Shown here: positions 6,094 through 13,074 of the stretch, piece after piece | How positions within the stretch are numbered: position 1 is the first letter of the stretch | How the letters are laid out: every line of letters begins with the position of its first letter | Source: Actinomycetota bacterium | GTDB taxonomy: Bacteria > Actinomycetota > Thermoleophilia > Gaiellales > Gaiellaceae | DNA: 13,074 nucleotides | Assembly: GCA_013821525.1 (NCBI GenBank) | Contig: JACDGR010000054.1 | Location: 1-13,074 of the forward strand | Direction: 5' to 3' | Translations under genes and position numbers: made by a program | The notes under the pieces: model-generated | Told to the model about the DNA's origin: nothing | The model's database searches: none | The model's input: the letters and a program-made list of their open reading frames with translations, nothing else

Positions 6094-6111
6094 GTCGGCA
6101 CTTCCCCCTCC

Positions 6112-8517
6112 ATGGCAAAGACCCAGGCAAAGGCCGGTTATTCGGCCAAGGACATTACGGTGCTCGAGGGCCTCGAGCCCGTTCGTCTACGCCCCGGGAT
6201 GTACATCGGCTCGACCGGGCCGAGGGGTCTCCACCATCTCGTTCACGAGATCGTCGACAACGCCGTTGACGAGGCGCTCGCGGGCTACAACGACTCCGTC
6301 AGGGTGTCGATTCACCCCGACAACTCGGTCACCGTCGTCGACCGCGGCCGGGGAATCCCCGTCGACGAGATCGAAGGGACGGGGATCTCGGCTCTCGAGG
6401 TCGTGCTGACGAAGCTGCACGCCGGTGGCAAGTTCGGCGGCGACGGGTACAAGGTCTCAGGCGGCCTGCACGGCGTCGGCCTCTCCGTCGTCAACGCCCT
6501 CTCCGAATGGCTCGTCGCCACCGTCGATGCGACTGACGGGCACGTCTACCGGCAAGAGTTCGCGCGGGGCGTGCCGAAGGGGCCGATGCAGGAAATCGGC
6601 AGCGTGCAAGAGGACGGCACCGGGACGACGATCTCGTTCCTGCCCGACTCGACGATCTTCGACGAGACCGAGTTCCACGCCGGCACGCTCGTCTCGCGCT
6701 TGCGCGAGACCGCGTTCCTGACCAAGGGGCTGCGCATCGTTTTCGTCGACGAACGAGTCGACGGTGAGACCGTCGAGTTCCACTACGAGGGGGGCATCAA
6801 GGACTTCGTCTCCTACATCAACGAGTCGAAGGACATTGCCCACAAGCACGTCGTCTACTTCGAGAGCGCGACCGACCAGGGTGAGGTCGAGGTCGCAATG
6901 CAGTGGAACAACTCCTACCAGGAGTCGGTGTTCTCGTTCGCCAACAACGTCAACACGCACGAAGGCGGCTCGCACCTCTCGGGCTTCAAGGCGGCGCTGA
7001 CCCGCACGTTGAACGACTACGCGCGCACCAAGGGCCTGCTGAAGGAGAAGGAGGACAACCTGGACGGCGAGGACGTGCGCGAAGGTCTCGCAGCTGTCAT
7101 CTCCGTCAAGCTCGGCGATCCGCAGTTCGAGGGGCAGACCAAGACGAAGCTCGGCAACCCGTGGGTGCGCGGTCTCGTGGAACAAGCAGTGAATGCGAAG
7201 CTCGCGGAATTCTTCGAGGAGAACCCGCAAGACGCGCGGGCGATCATCAACAAGGCCATCTCGGCGTCGCGCGCACGCCAGGCCGCGCGCAAGGCGCGCG
7301 AGATGACGCGGCGCAAGTCGGCGCTCGAGTCGATGTCGCTGCCGGGCAAGCTCGCCGACTGCTCGATCAACGACCCGTCCGCCGCCGAGCTCTTCATCGT
7401 CGAGGGCGACAGCGCGGGCGGCTCCGCGAAGATGGGCCGCGACCGCACCTATCAGGCGATCCTGCCGCTGCGTGGGAAGATCATCAACTCCGAGAAGAAC
7501 CGCATCAACAAGGTCCTCTCGAACAACGAGATCCAGGCGATGATCACCGCGATCGGCTCGGGCTTCGGCGACGAGTTCGACCTCGAGAAGCTGCGGTACC
7601 ACCGCATCATCGTGATGACCGACGCCGACGTCGACGGCTCGCACATCCGCACGCTGATCCTGACGTTCATCTACCGGCAGATGCCGGAGCTGATCGAGCA
7701 GGGCCACGTGTACATCGCAGTGCCGCCGCTCTACAAGGTGAAGCTCGGCAGCCAGGAGTACTACTTCGAAAAGGACGCCCAGCTCGAAGAGCTGCTCGCG
7801 CGCGATCGCATCCCGAACGTCGCGATCACCTCGCGCGACGGTGAGACGCTGAAGCTGTCCGAGGCGAAGTGGGGCCGGCTCTCGAGCGCCCTGCAGCAGT
7901 ACGAGGGCTACTACGCGCGCCTCCGGTCGGACTTCGGTGCGCCGGCCGCCGAGCTGATGGTGCTGCACCGTCTGATCGAGCACGAGATCGAGTCGCCCGA
8001 CGACATCCAGGGTGCGGTGGACGCGATCGGCGAGAACGGCTACGTGCTCTCTGTGATCGAGCACGCAGACGAGGAGCTGCGCGTGCGCGTCGTCGAGACG
8101 GAGACGTCGGCCGCCCGCAACATCGCCGTGCCGGTCGATCTGCTCGGCTCGCCGATCTACGCGAAGCTCCGCCAGGCGTACACGCGGTTGATCGAGCTCG
8201 TCGGCGCTCCGCCGTTCACGGTGCGCGTCGGCAAGGAGCCGGAGCTCGCAGAGTCGTTCGAGGACCTCCGCGCGCGGGTGCTCGATGCCGCGAAGCAGGG
8301 CATTCAGGTCTCGCGCTTCAAGGGCCTCGGTGAGATGAACGCCGAGCAGTTGTGGGAGACGACGATGGATCCGGCCAAGCGCCTGCTGATGCGCGTCGAG
8401 GTTGAGGACGCGTCGGCTGCTGACCGGATGTTCTCGATGTTGATGGGCGACCAGGTCGAACCGCGGCGTGTCTTCATCGAGCAGAACGCGAAAGACGTCA
8501 AGTTCCTCGACGTCTAG
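6112..8517 (+). CDS. gyrB: DNA gyrase subunit B, long form
   Basis: ATPase and TOPRIM subunit of gyrase, which introduces negative supercoils. The GHKL ATPase domain has EIVDNAVDEA (E46, N50), DRGRGIPVD and GGLHGVGLSVVNALS. The transducer follows, then the TOPRIM motifs EGDSAGGSA (from E431) and TDADVDGS (D504, D506, D508). The tail KGLGEMNAEQLWETTMDP is diagnostic. At 801 aa it is about 120-150 residues longer than typical actinobacterial GyrB; the extra length lies between PPLYK (about 540) and QVSRFKGLGEMN (about 731), the place where E. coli GyrB (804 aa) has its insertion. The ATG is preceded by pyrimidines (CACTTCCCCCTCC) with no Shine-Dalgarno. Transcribed from its own extended -10 promoter, possibly also by read-through from dnaN-recF-dciA, and followed 33 bases later by gyrA. 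Confidence 0.97.
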   Translation: MAKTQAKAGYSAKDITVLEGLEPVRLRPGMYIGSTGPRGLHHLVHEIVDNAVDEALAGYNDSVRVSIHPDNSVTVVDRGRGIPVDEIEGTGISALEVVLTKLHAGGKFGGDGYKVSGGLHGVGLSVVNALSEWLVATVDATDGHVYRQEFARGVPKGPMQEIGSVQEDGTGTTISFLPDSTIFDETEFHAGTLVSRLRETAFLTKGLRIVFVDERVDGETVEFHYEGGIKDFVSYINESKDIAHKHVVYFESATDQGEVEVAMQWNNSYQESVFSFANNVNTHEGGSHLSGFKAALTRTLNDYARTKGLLKEKEDNLDGEDVREGLAAVISVKLGDPQFEGQTKTKLGNPWVRGLVEQAVNAKLAEFFEENPQDARAIINKAISASRARQAARKAREMTRRKSALESMSLPGKLADCSINDPSAAELFIVEGDSAGGSAKMGRDRTYQAILPLRGKIINSEKNRINKVLSNNEIQAMITAIGSGFGDEFDLEKLRYHRIIVMTDADVDGSHIRTLILTFIYRQMPELIEQGHVYIAVPPLYKVKLGSQEYYFEKDAQLEELLARDRIPNVAITSRDGETLKLSEAKWGRLSSALQQYEGYYARLRSDFGAPAAELMVLHRLIEHEIESPDDIQGAVDAIGENGYVLSVIEHADEELRVRVVETETSAARNIAVPVDLLGSPIYAKLRQAYTRLIELVGAPPFTVRVGKEPELAESFEDLRARVLDAAKQGIQVSRFKGLGEMNAEQLWETTMDPAKRLLMRVEVEDASAADRMFSMLMGDQVEPRRVFIEQNAKDVKFLDV

Positions 8518-8550
8518 CACCGCTAGCCGTCTAGAGAGAAAAGGTCAGGC

Positions 8551-11121
8551 ATGTCAGAGCTAGACACAGGCGCACTCGGTCCCGGCCGCATCGAAGGCCG
8601 GGAGCTCGAGCAGGAGATGCGCACGAGCTTCCTCGGTTACGCGATGCACGTGATCGTGTCGCGCGCGCTGCCCGATGTGCGCGACGGGCTGAAGCCCGTC
8701 CACCGCCGCGTCCTCTACTCGATGTGGAGTAACGGCAACCGGCCGGGCCGGCCGTACGTGAAGTCGGCGAACATCGTCGGCTATGTGATGGGTAACCATC
8801 ATCCGCACGGCGACGCGTCGATCTACGACACGCTCGTGCGCCTCGCGCAGCCGTTCTCGTTGCGCTACCCGCTCGTCGACGGCCAGGGGAACTTCGGCTC
8901 GATCGACGACGACCCCGCTGCCGCCATGAGATACACCGAGGCGCGCCTTGCCAAGCTCGCCGAGGAGATGTTGCGCGAGCTCGACTCGGACACCGTCGAC
9001 TTCGGCCCGAACTACGACGAGTCGAAGCGCGAGCCGCTGGTGCTGCCGGCGCGCTTCCCGAACCTGCTCGTCAACGGCAGCTCGGGGATCGCAGTCGGGA
9101 TGGCGACGAACATCCCGCCGCACAACCTCGGCGAGGTCGTGAAGGCGATCGTCGAGCTGATCGACAACCCGAACGCGAACGTCGAGGACATGATGAAGCA
9201 CGTCAAGGGACCTGATTTCCCGACGGGTGCGTACATCGTCGGACGCAGCGGGATCCGCGATGCGTACCGCACCGGGCGGGGTCGCGTCGTCATGCGGGCG
9301 CGCGCACACATCGAAGAGCTGCGCGGCGGCAAGAGCGCGATCATCGTCACCGAGCTGCCCTACGGCGTGAAGAAGGGCGGCGACGCCGGCGTGATCAAGA
9401 AGATCGCCGACCTCGTCAACGAGAAGGTGCTCACGGAGATCTCCGACCTCGCCGACCACTCCGACCGCTCCGGCATGCGCATCCAGATCGAGCTGAAGCG
9501 CGACGCCGTTCCGCAGGTGGCGCTGAACAAGCTCTTCAAGCACACGCCCCTGCAGTCGACGTTCGGCGTCAATGCCGTCGCGCTCGTCAACGGCATCCCG
9601 CGCACGCTCTCGCTGCTCGAGCTGATCACGCACTTCCTCGACTTCCAGCGTGAGATCGTCACCCGCCGGTCGAAGGACGAGCTGCGCAAGCGCGAGCGCC
9701 GCGCGCACATCCTCGAGGGCTACCTGATCGCGCTCGACAACCTCGACGCAGTGATCCGGCTGATCCGCGCGGCGCCGGACACAGAGTCGGCACGCGTCGG
9801 CCTGATGGAGACGTTTGCGCTCTCCGAGCTGCAGGCCTCGGCGATCCTCGAGCTGCGCCTCCGTGCGCTGACGGCGCTCGAGCGCAAGGGGATCGAGGAC
9901 GAGTACAAGGACATCAAGGAACGCATCGACGAGCTGCGCGCGCTACTCGGCGACGAGTCGAGGATCGACGCGCTGATCAAGGAAGAGCTGCTCGAGCTGA
10001 ACACGATCTACGGCCGGAACGACGACCGCCGCAGCGAGATCGTCGCCGCCGAGGAGGAGCTCGAGCTCGAGGATCTGATCGCGGAAGAGGACATGGTGAT
10101 CGCGATCACGCAGTCCGGTTACATCAAGCGGCTGCCCGTCACTGCCTACCGGGAGCAGCGGCGGGGCGGCATCGGCGTCATGGGCATGGATCTGAAGGAC
10201 GAGGACTACATCGAGCATCTGTTTGTCGCCTCGACGCACGACTACATCCTCTTCTTCACGAGCGTCGGCAAGGTCTACCGGCTGAAGGTGCACGAGCTGC
10301 CGCTAGGGTCGCGCCAGTCGAAGGGCCGCGCGATCGTCAACCTGCTGCCGTTCCGGCAGGGCGAAACCGTGCGCGCGGTCATCCAGACGCGTGCCTTCGA
10401 AGAGGCCAAGTACCTGCTGTTCGCGACCAAGAAGGGCGTCGTCAAGAAGACGGAGCTCGGCGCCTACAACACGAACTTGAAGGCGGACGGGATCATCGCG
10501 ATCAAGATGCGCGAAGGGGATGAGCTCGTCGGCGTGCGTCACAGCTCGGGCGAGGACGACGTGCTGATGGTCTCGCGCGGCGGCCAGGCAATCAGGTTCA
10601 CCGAGCGGGACGTGCGCGCCATGGGCCGCGACGCCTCCGGTGTGCAAGGGATGCGCATGCGCGGTGACGACGAGGTGATCTCGGTGACGATCGCAACCGA
10701 CGACGCCGACCTCCTCGTCGTGACCGAGAACGGGTACGGCAAGCGCACACGCGTCGCCGACTACCCGAAGAAGGGACGCGGCGGCATGGGCGTGAAGACC
10801 GTGCAGCTGACCGAGGCGCGCGGGAAGCTCGCCGGCGCCCGCGTCGTCAAGGACGGCTACCAGGTGATGCTGATCTCAACCGGCGGCACCGTGATCCGCA
10901 TGTCGGTCGACGACATCCGGCGCATGGGCCGCTCGACCCAGGGCGTGATCGTGATGCGGCTCCGCGATGGCGAGCTCGTCTCGTCGCTCGCACCGGTTGT
11001 CGAGTCCGGTGACGAGGTCGCCGCGCCCGGCGCAGAAGTGGCTGCGTCGAACGGCAGTGCACCGGCGGCTGCCGACGAGACGGAGAGCACCGGGGGCTAC
11101 CCCGAACTGTCGGACGCCTGA
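8551..11121 (+). CDS. gyrA: DNA gyrase subunit A
   Basis: Breakage-reunion and DNA-wrapping subunit of gyrase; 856 aa. The catalytic tyrosine is Y128 in AAMRYTEARL. The quinolone-determining segment reads HPHGDASIYDTLVRLAQ, with A89 at the E. coli Ser83 position and D93 at Asp87. The C-terminal beta-pinwheel begins near residue 510 and has the GyrA box as QRRGGIG (536-542), with Ile in place of the usual Lys/Arg, plus a second GRGGMG-type loop in the last blade. Gyrase rather than topoisomerase IV is supported by the GyrA box and the gyrB neighbour. The tail after about 815 is acidic and Ala/Glu/Ser-rich. GAGAAAAGG with AAGG at 8541-8544, six bases before the ATG, is a good ribosome binding site. 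Co-transcribed with gyrB. Confidence 0.97.
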   Translation: MSELDTGALGPGRIEGRELEQEMRTSFLGYAMHVIVSRALPDVRDGLKPVHRRVLYSMWSNGNRPGRPYVKSANIVGYVMGNHHPHGDASIYDTLVRLAQPFSLRYPLVDGQGNFGSIDDDPAAAMRYTEARLAKLAEEMLRELDSDTVDFGPNYDESKREPLVLPARFPNLLVNGSSGIAVGMATNIPPHNLGEVVKAIVELIDNPNANVEDMMKHVKGPDFPTGAYIVGRSGIRDAYRTGRGRVVMRARAHIEELRGGKSAIIVTELPYGVKKGGDAGVIKKIADLVNEKVLTEISDLADHSDRSGMRIQIELKRDAVPQVALNKLFKHTPLQSTFGVNAVALVNGIPRTLSLLELITHFLDFQREIVTRRSKDELRKRERRAHILEGYLIALDNLDAVIRLIRAAPDTESARVGLMETFALSELQASAILELRLRALTALERKGIEDEYKDIKERIDELRALLGDESRIDALIKEELLELNTIYGRNDDRRSEIVAAEEELELEDLIAEEDMVIAITQSGYIKRLPVTAYREQRRGGIGVMGMDLKDEDYIEHLFVASTHDYILFFTSVGKVYRLKVHELPLGSRQSKGRAIVNLLPFRQGETVRAVIQTRAFEEAKYLLFATKKGVVKKTELGAYNTNLKADGIIAIKMREGDELVGVRHSSGEDDVLMVSRGGQAIRFTERDVRAMGRDASGVQGMRMRGDDEVISVTIATDDADLLVVTENGYGKRTRVADYPKKGRGGMGVKTVQLTEARGKLAGARVVKDGYQVMLISTGGTVIRMSVDDIRRMGRSTQGVIVMRLRDGELVSSLAPVVESGDEVAAPGAEVAASNGSAPAAADETESTGGYPELSDA

Positions 11122-11181
11122 GCCTGCGCCGCTTCCCTCGCTCGGCGGACCGCGACCCTTCCTTTTTTCAAATGGGTCGGT

Positions 11182-11187
11182 TATAAG
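11182..11187 (+). promoter_or_regulatory. -10 element of the MerR-type gene
   Basis: TATAAG in a locally AT-rich patch (CTTTTTTCAAATGGGTCGGTTATAAGG). A poor -35 (TTCCTT, 11159-11164) lies at 17 bp. It places the transcript start near 11194, upstream of the ATG at 11230 but after the in-frame GTG at 11188, which argues against that GTG as the start. Confidence 0.45.
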
Positions 11188-11229
11188 GTGAAACGAGGGG
11201 TCGGGAGACAACAGCAAAGGAAACCTCGT

Positions 11230-11523
11230 ATGGCGTACTCGAAGCAGATCGACGTGCTCGAACCGATCGACATGGCGGAGCACCTCGGCAAGATCGAGCT
11301 CTATCTGGGGCAGGTCTGCGCGATCGCGGGCATCTCGAAGATGCAGCTCGACTACTGGACGAACAAGGCTCAGATCCCGACCAAGGGCAAGAAGCAGCGC
11401 ATCTACGACATGGACGCCGTCGAGACCGTGATGCTGATCAAGCAGGCGAAGGATAAGGGACTGAACCTCGGCGCCGCAATCGACGCGGCCCGCCGGTTCC
11501 GCACGAACGCCTCAACGAGCTAG
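11230..11523 (+). CDS. Small MerR-superfamily DNA-binding protein, function unknown
   Basis: 97-aa putative transcription factor consisting almost only of a MerR-type winged helix. The helix-turn-helix is about 24-45 (LYLGQVCAIAGISKMQLDYW), the wing about 46-59 (IPTKGKKQRIYD), and a second helical pair about 61-90 includes LIKQAKDKGLNLGAAIDAARR, which resembles the HspR/MerR pattern after the wing. There is no effector-binding domain, metal-binding cysteine cluster or long dimerisation coiled coil, so sensing must occur elsewhere or not at all. The ATG is preceded by AAAGGAAA about 8 bases away, a good ribosome binding site; an upstream in-frame GTG (11188) is rejected because it abuts the -10. 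It stands alone between gyrA and a divergent-function amidase. MerR-type fold is likely; targets are unknown. Confidence 0.85.
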   Translation: MAYSKQIDVLEPIDMAEHLGKIELYLGQVCAIAGISKMQLDYWTNKAQIPTKGKKQRIYDMDAVETVMLIKQAKDKGLNLGAAIDAARRFRTNASTS

Positions 11524-11567
11524 CGAGGCGGCGGGCGCCTGCCGGGCGGCCGTGTAAGGATTCTGGG

Positions 11568-11589
11568 TGGCCCTGGCCGTGGCCCTGGC
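11568..11589 (+). repeat. Two copies of TGGCCCTGGC separated by CG
   Basis: Short direct repeat with a 12-bp period upstream of the amidase gene. If the GTG at 11567 is the start, it encodes an Ala-Leu-Ala-Val run at the N-terminus; otherwise it is leader sequence. Confidence 0.6.
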
Positions 11590-11647
11590 GCCGAAGGCCC
11601 GAATCGGGCACCGTGCCACTAGCGCTTGCCGACACCGAGCGCTCTCG

Positions 11648-13074
11648 ATGCTGAAGCCGTCTTTCGCCATCGCCGTCCTCGTGGCGGCCGTCGCACCAGC
11701 TGCCGCGCGTGCCGGGGACGTAGTGATGCACGTGCGCGACATCCCGCTCGGCAGCCGCTCGCTGAGTGCAGCTCCGCGACCACCGCAGTTCAACATGCTC
11801 GCCGCGCACTGGCGCGGTTTCGGCACCGTGCGCTACCGCGTGCACCACCTGCACGGAACCTGGTCGGCGTGGCGCATCGTCGACGCAGACGTGGCGCCGG
11901 ACGGCGGAACAGGCAGCTGGCATGACGGCGACCTCGACTGGACCGGTGCGGCCGACGGTGTGCGCTTCGAAACGACGGGCGCGGTCTCGCAACTTCGCTC
12001 GTACGAGCTGTGGTCGCGCGTCACGACTGCGCCCGCGCGCCGCGTGTCTGCGGCGAGCATGCCGGCGATCGTGTCGCGCGCTGCCTGGGGTGCCGACGAG
12101 GAGATCGTGCGTGCGCGCCCGACGGTCTCGCCGGTGCTGCGACTCGCTGTCGTCCATCACACCGCCGGCACGAACACCTACTCGCGGGCGCAGGCCGCTG
12201 CGATCATGCGCGGGATCGAGGTCTACCACGTGCGCGGGAACGGCTGGAACGACATCGGCTACAACTTTCTCGTCGATCGGTTCGGGACGGTGTACGAGGG
12301 TCGCGGGGGCGGCATCGAGAAGAATGTGATCGGCGCGCATGCCGAGGGGTTCAACACCGCGACCACGGGTGTCGCGCTGATCGGCAACTACTCCGCTGAA
12401 ACCCCGCCGCGCGCGCAGCAGGACGCCCTCGTGCAGCTGCTCGCCTGGCGGCTCGACATGGCACACATCGATCCGATGTCGCGCGTCGTCTACACCTCGG
12501 GCGGTAACTACAAGTTCCGAGCAGGCAAGGTCGTAACCCTGCGCGCGATCTCCGGCCATCGCGACACGGGACCAAGCGAATGCCCCGGCGCCCGCGCGTA
12601 CGCGCTGCTCGGAACGATCCAGAAGCGGGTTGCGTCGACCGGGCTCCCCAAGCTCTACGCACCGGCAGTGCTCGGCGTGCTCGGCGGCCCCGTGCGCTTC
12701 CAGGCGAGGCTCTCCTCGGCGCTCCCCTGGACGGTCACGATCACCGACAGCGCCGGAGCGGTGACCGCCGCCGGCTCCGGCGCCGGACCGCTCGCCGACT
12801 GGACCTGGAACTCGGCGACGGCGCCGAAGGGCCGCTACACCTGGACGATCGCCGCGCCCGGAATCCGTGTCGCGACGGGCGTGCTCGGCAGCGGGATCGC
12901 TCTCCCGCCGCCACTGCCACTGCCACCGCCACCCTTGACGCTGACGAACCTCGCTGCCGCCCCCGCGGTGATCGGGCCGGCGGCCGACGGCACAGGAGAC
13001 ACGACGACGGTCAGCTTCACGCTCGGCGCAGCGGCACGCGTAACGGCACAGATCCTCGACGCCTCGGGCACATC
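11648..13074 (+). CDS. Secreted N-acetylmuramoyl-L-alanine amidase (Amidase_2/PGRP type), 3' end missing
   Basis: Zinc hydrolase that cleaves the bond between N-acetylmuramic acid and L-alanine in peptidoglycan, for wall turnover or lysis. The frame is open for 475 codons to the window edge. A signal peptide spans 1-22 (MLKPSFAIAVLVAAVAPAAA, cleavage probably after the AxA at 20-22). A domain of unknown type covers about 23-138. The amidase domain runs from about 144 to 325: SRAAWGADE, VVHHTAG with the zinc histidine (H170 or H171), DIGYNFLVDRFGTVYEGR, and GHRDTGPSECPG with H304 and C312, matching the spacing of zinc ligands in T7 lysozyme. It is therefore probably catalytic. An Ig-like, FlgD-type module (about 341-415, with DWTWNSATAPKGRYTWTI), a proline-rich linker (about 419-430) and the start of another module follow. 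An in-frame GTG at 11567 has AAGGA 6 bases upstream and would add 27 residues; the ATG gives the better signal peptide. Confidence 0.88.
   Translation, partial: MLKPSFAIAVLVAAVAPAAARAGDVVMHVRDIPLGSRSLSAAPRPPQFNMLAAHWRGFGTVRYRVHHLHGTWSAWRIVDADVAPDGGTGSWHDGDLDWTGAADGVRFETTGAVSQLRSYELWSRVTTAPARRVSAASMPAIVSRAAWGADEEIVRARPTVSPVLRLAVVHHTAGTNTYSRAQAAAIMRGIEVYHVRGNGWNDIGYNFLVDRFGTVYEGRGGGIEKNVIGAHAEGFNTATTGVALIGNYSAETPPRAQQDALVQLLAWRLDMAHIDPMSRVVYTSGGNYKFRAGKVVTLRAISGHRDTGPSECPGARAYALLGTIQKRVASTGLPKLYAPAVLGVLGGPVRFQARLSSALPWTVTITDSAGAVTAAGSGAGPLADWTWNSATAPKGRYTWTIAAPGIRVATGVLGSGIALPPPLPLPPPPLTLTNLAAAPAVIGPAADGTGDTTTVSFTLGAAARVTAQILDASGT

Noticed and set aside
6457..8520. A 687-codon open frame on the minus strand across gyrB
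   Set aside because: It mirrors the codons of a certain gyrB. High-GC genes leave long open antisense frames because of third-position GC. The predicted protein is rich in Arg, Leu, Asp and His with no recognisable domain.
8560..9708. A 382-codon minus-strand frame across gyrA
   Set aside because: Same antisense artefact; low-complexity composition and no ribosome binding site or family match.
11127..11168. Possible terminator after gyrA (CGCCG/CGGCG stem followed by a T run)
   Set aside because: The stem is 5 bp with an 11-base loop, and the T run is about 16 bases beyond it, so it does not form a normal intrinsic terminator. The T run more likely belongs to the promoter of the MerR-type gene.
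11188..11229. GTG at 11188 as the start of the MerR-type gene
   Set aside because: It abuts the proposed -10 and lacks a ribosome binding site, while the ATG at 11230 has a strong one and begins the conserved part.
11438..12559. A 373-codon minus-strand frame across the MerR gene and amidase
   Set aside because: It covers two well-supported plus-strand genes and reads as an Arg/His/Ala-rich shadow.

Overview
This window is a chromosomal replication-origin neighbourhood from a high-GC bacterium. The layout is the conserved rpmH-dnaA-dnaN-recF-dciA-gyrB-gyrA block, with rnpA, yidD and yidC running away from it on the other strand. Base composition, the recF-dciA-gyrB-gyrA order and the form of several proteins point to Actinomycetota. 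I lean towards the deep-branching Thermoleophilia: L34 has the MKRTYQPN-type start rather than the MSKRTFQPN-type of classical actinomycetes, GyrB is long (801 aa) with a large C-terminal insertion, and the right edge carries a secreted amidase with what look like FlgD-type Ig repeats. That placement is inference and was not tested by a search.

Left part (1-1520, all minus strand): rpmH (ribosomal protein L34), rnpA (RNase P protein), yidD and yidC (membrane insertase, cut by the window edge). rnpA/yidD and yidD/yidC overlap by 4 bases each, so this is a tightly coupled operon read leftward.

Divergence zone (1521-1866): no gene on either strand that I believe. It holds a leftward -10 for rpmH, five to six DnaA boxes including one perfect TTGTCCACA, and a good sigma-70-like promoter for dnaA. 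This is the best candidate for the DnaA-binding half of oriC. The dnaA-dnaN gap (3301-3430) is only 130 bp, but it carries a 14-bp direct repeat at exactly 50-bp spacing, two TTATC elements and an AT-richer stretch running into dnaN. The origin may therefore be bipartite around dnaA.

Rightward genes: dnaA (initiator), dnaN (sliding clamp), recF (gap repair, apparently with a non-canonical CTG start), dciA (DUF721 helicase-loading factor), gyrB and gyrA. Together they initiate replication, load the helicase, provide clamp processivity and relieve supercoils. A separate extended -10 promoter for gyrB overlaps the dciA stop codon, and its leader contains a small hairpin.

Right edge (11122-13074): a 97-aa stand-alone MerR-type DNA-binding protein with its own promoter and ribosome binding site, then a secreted zinc N-acetylmuramoyl-L-alanine amidase truncated by the window. 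I found no mobile element, CRISPR array, tRNA, rRNA or obvious foreign DNA. This is mostly a housekeeping region; its unusual points are regulatory architecture and start sites rather than a new multi-gene system.
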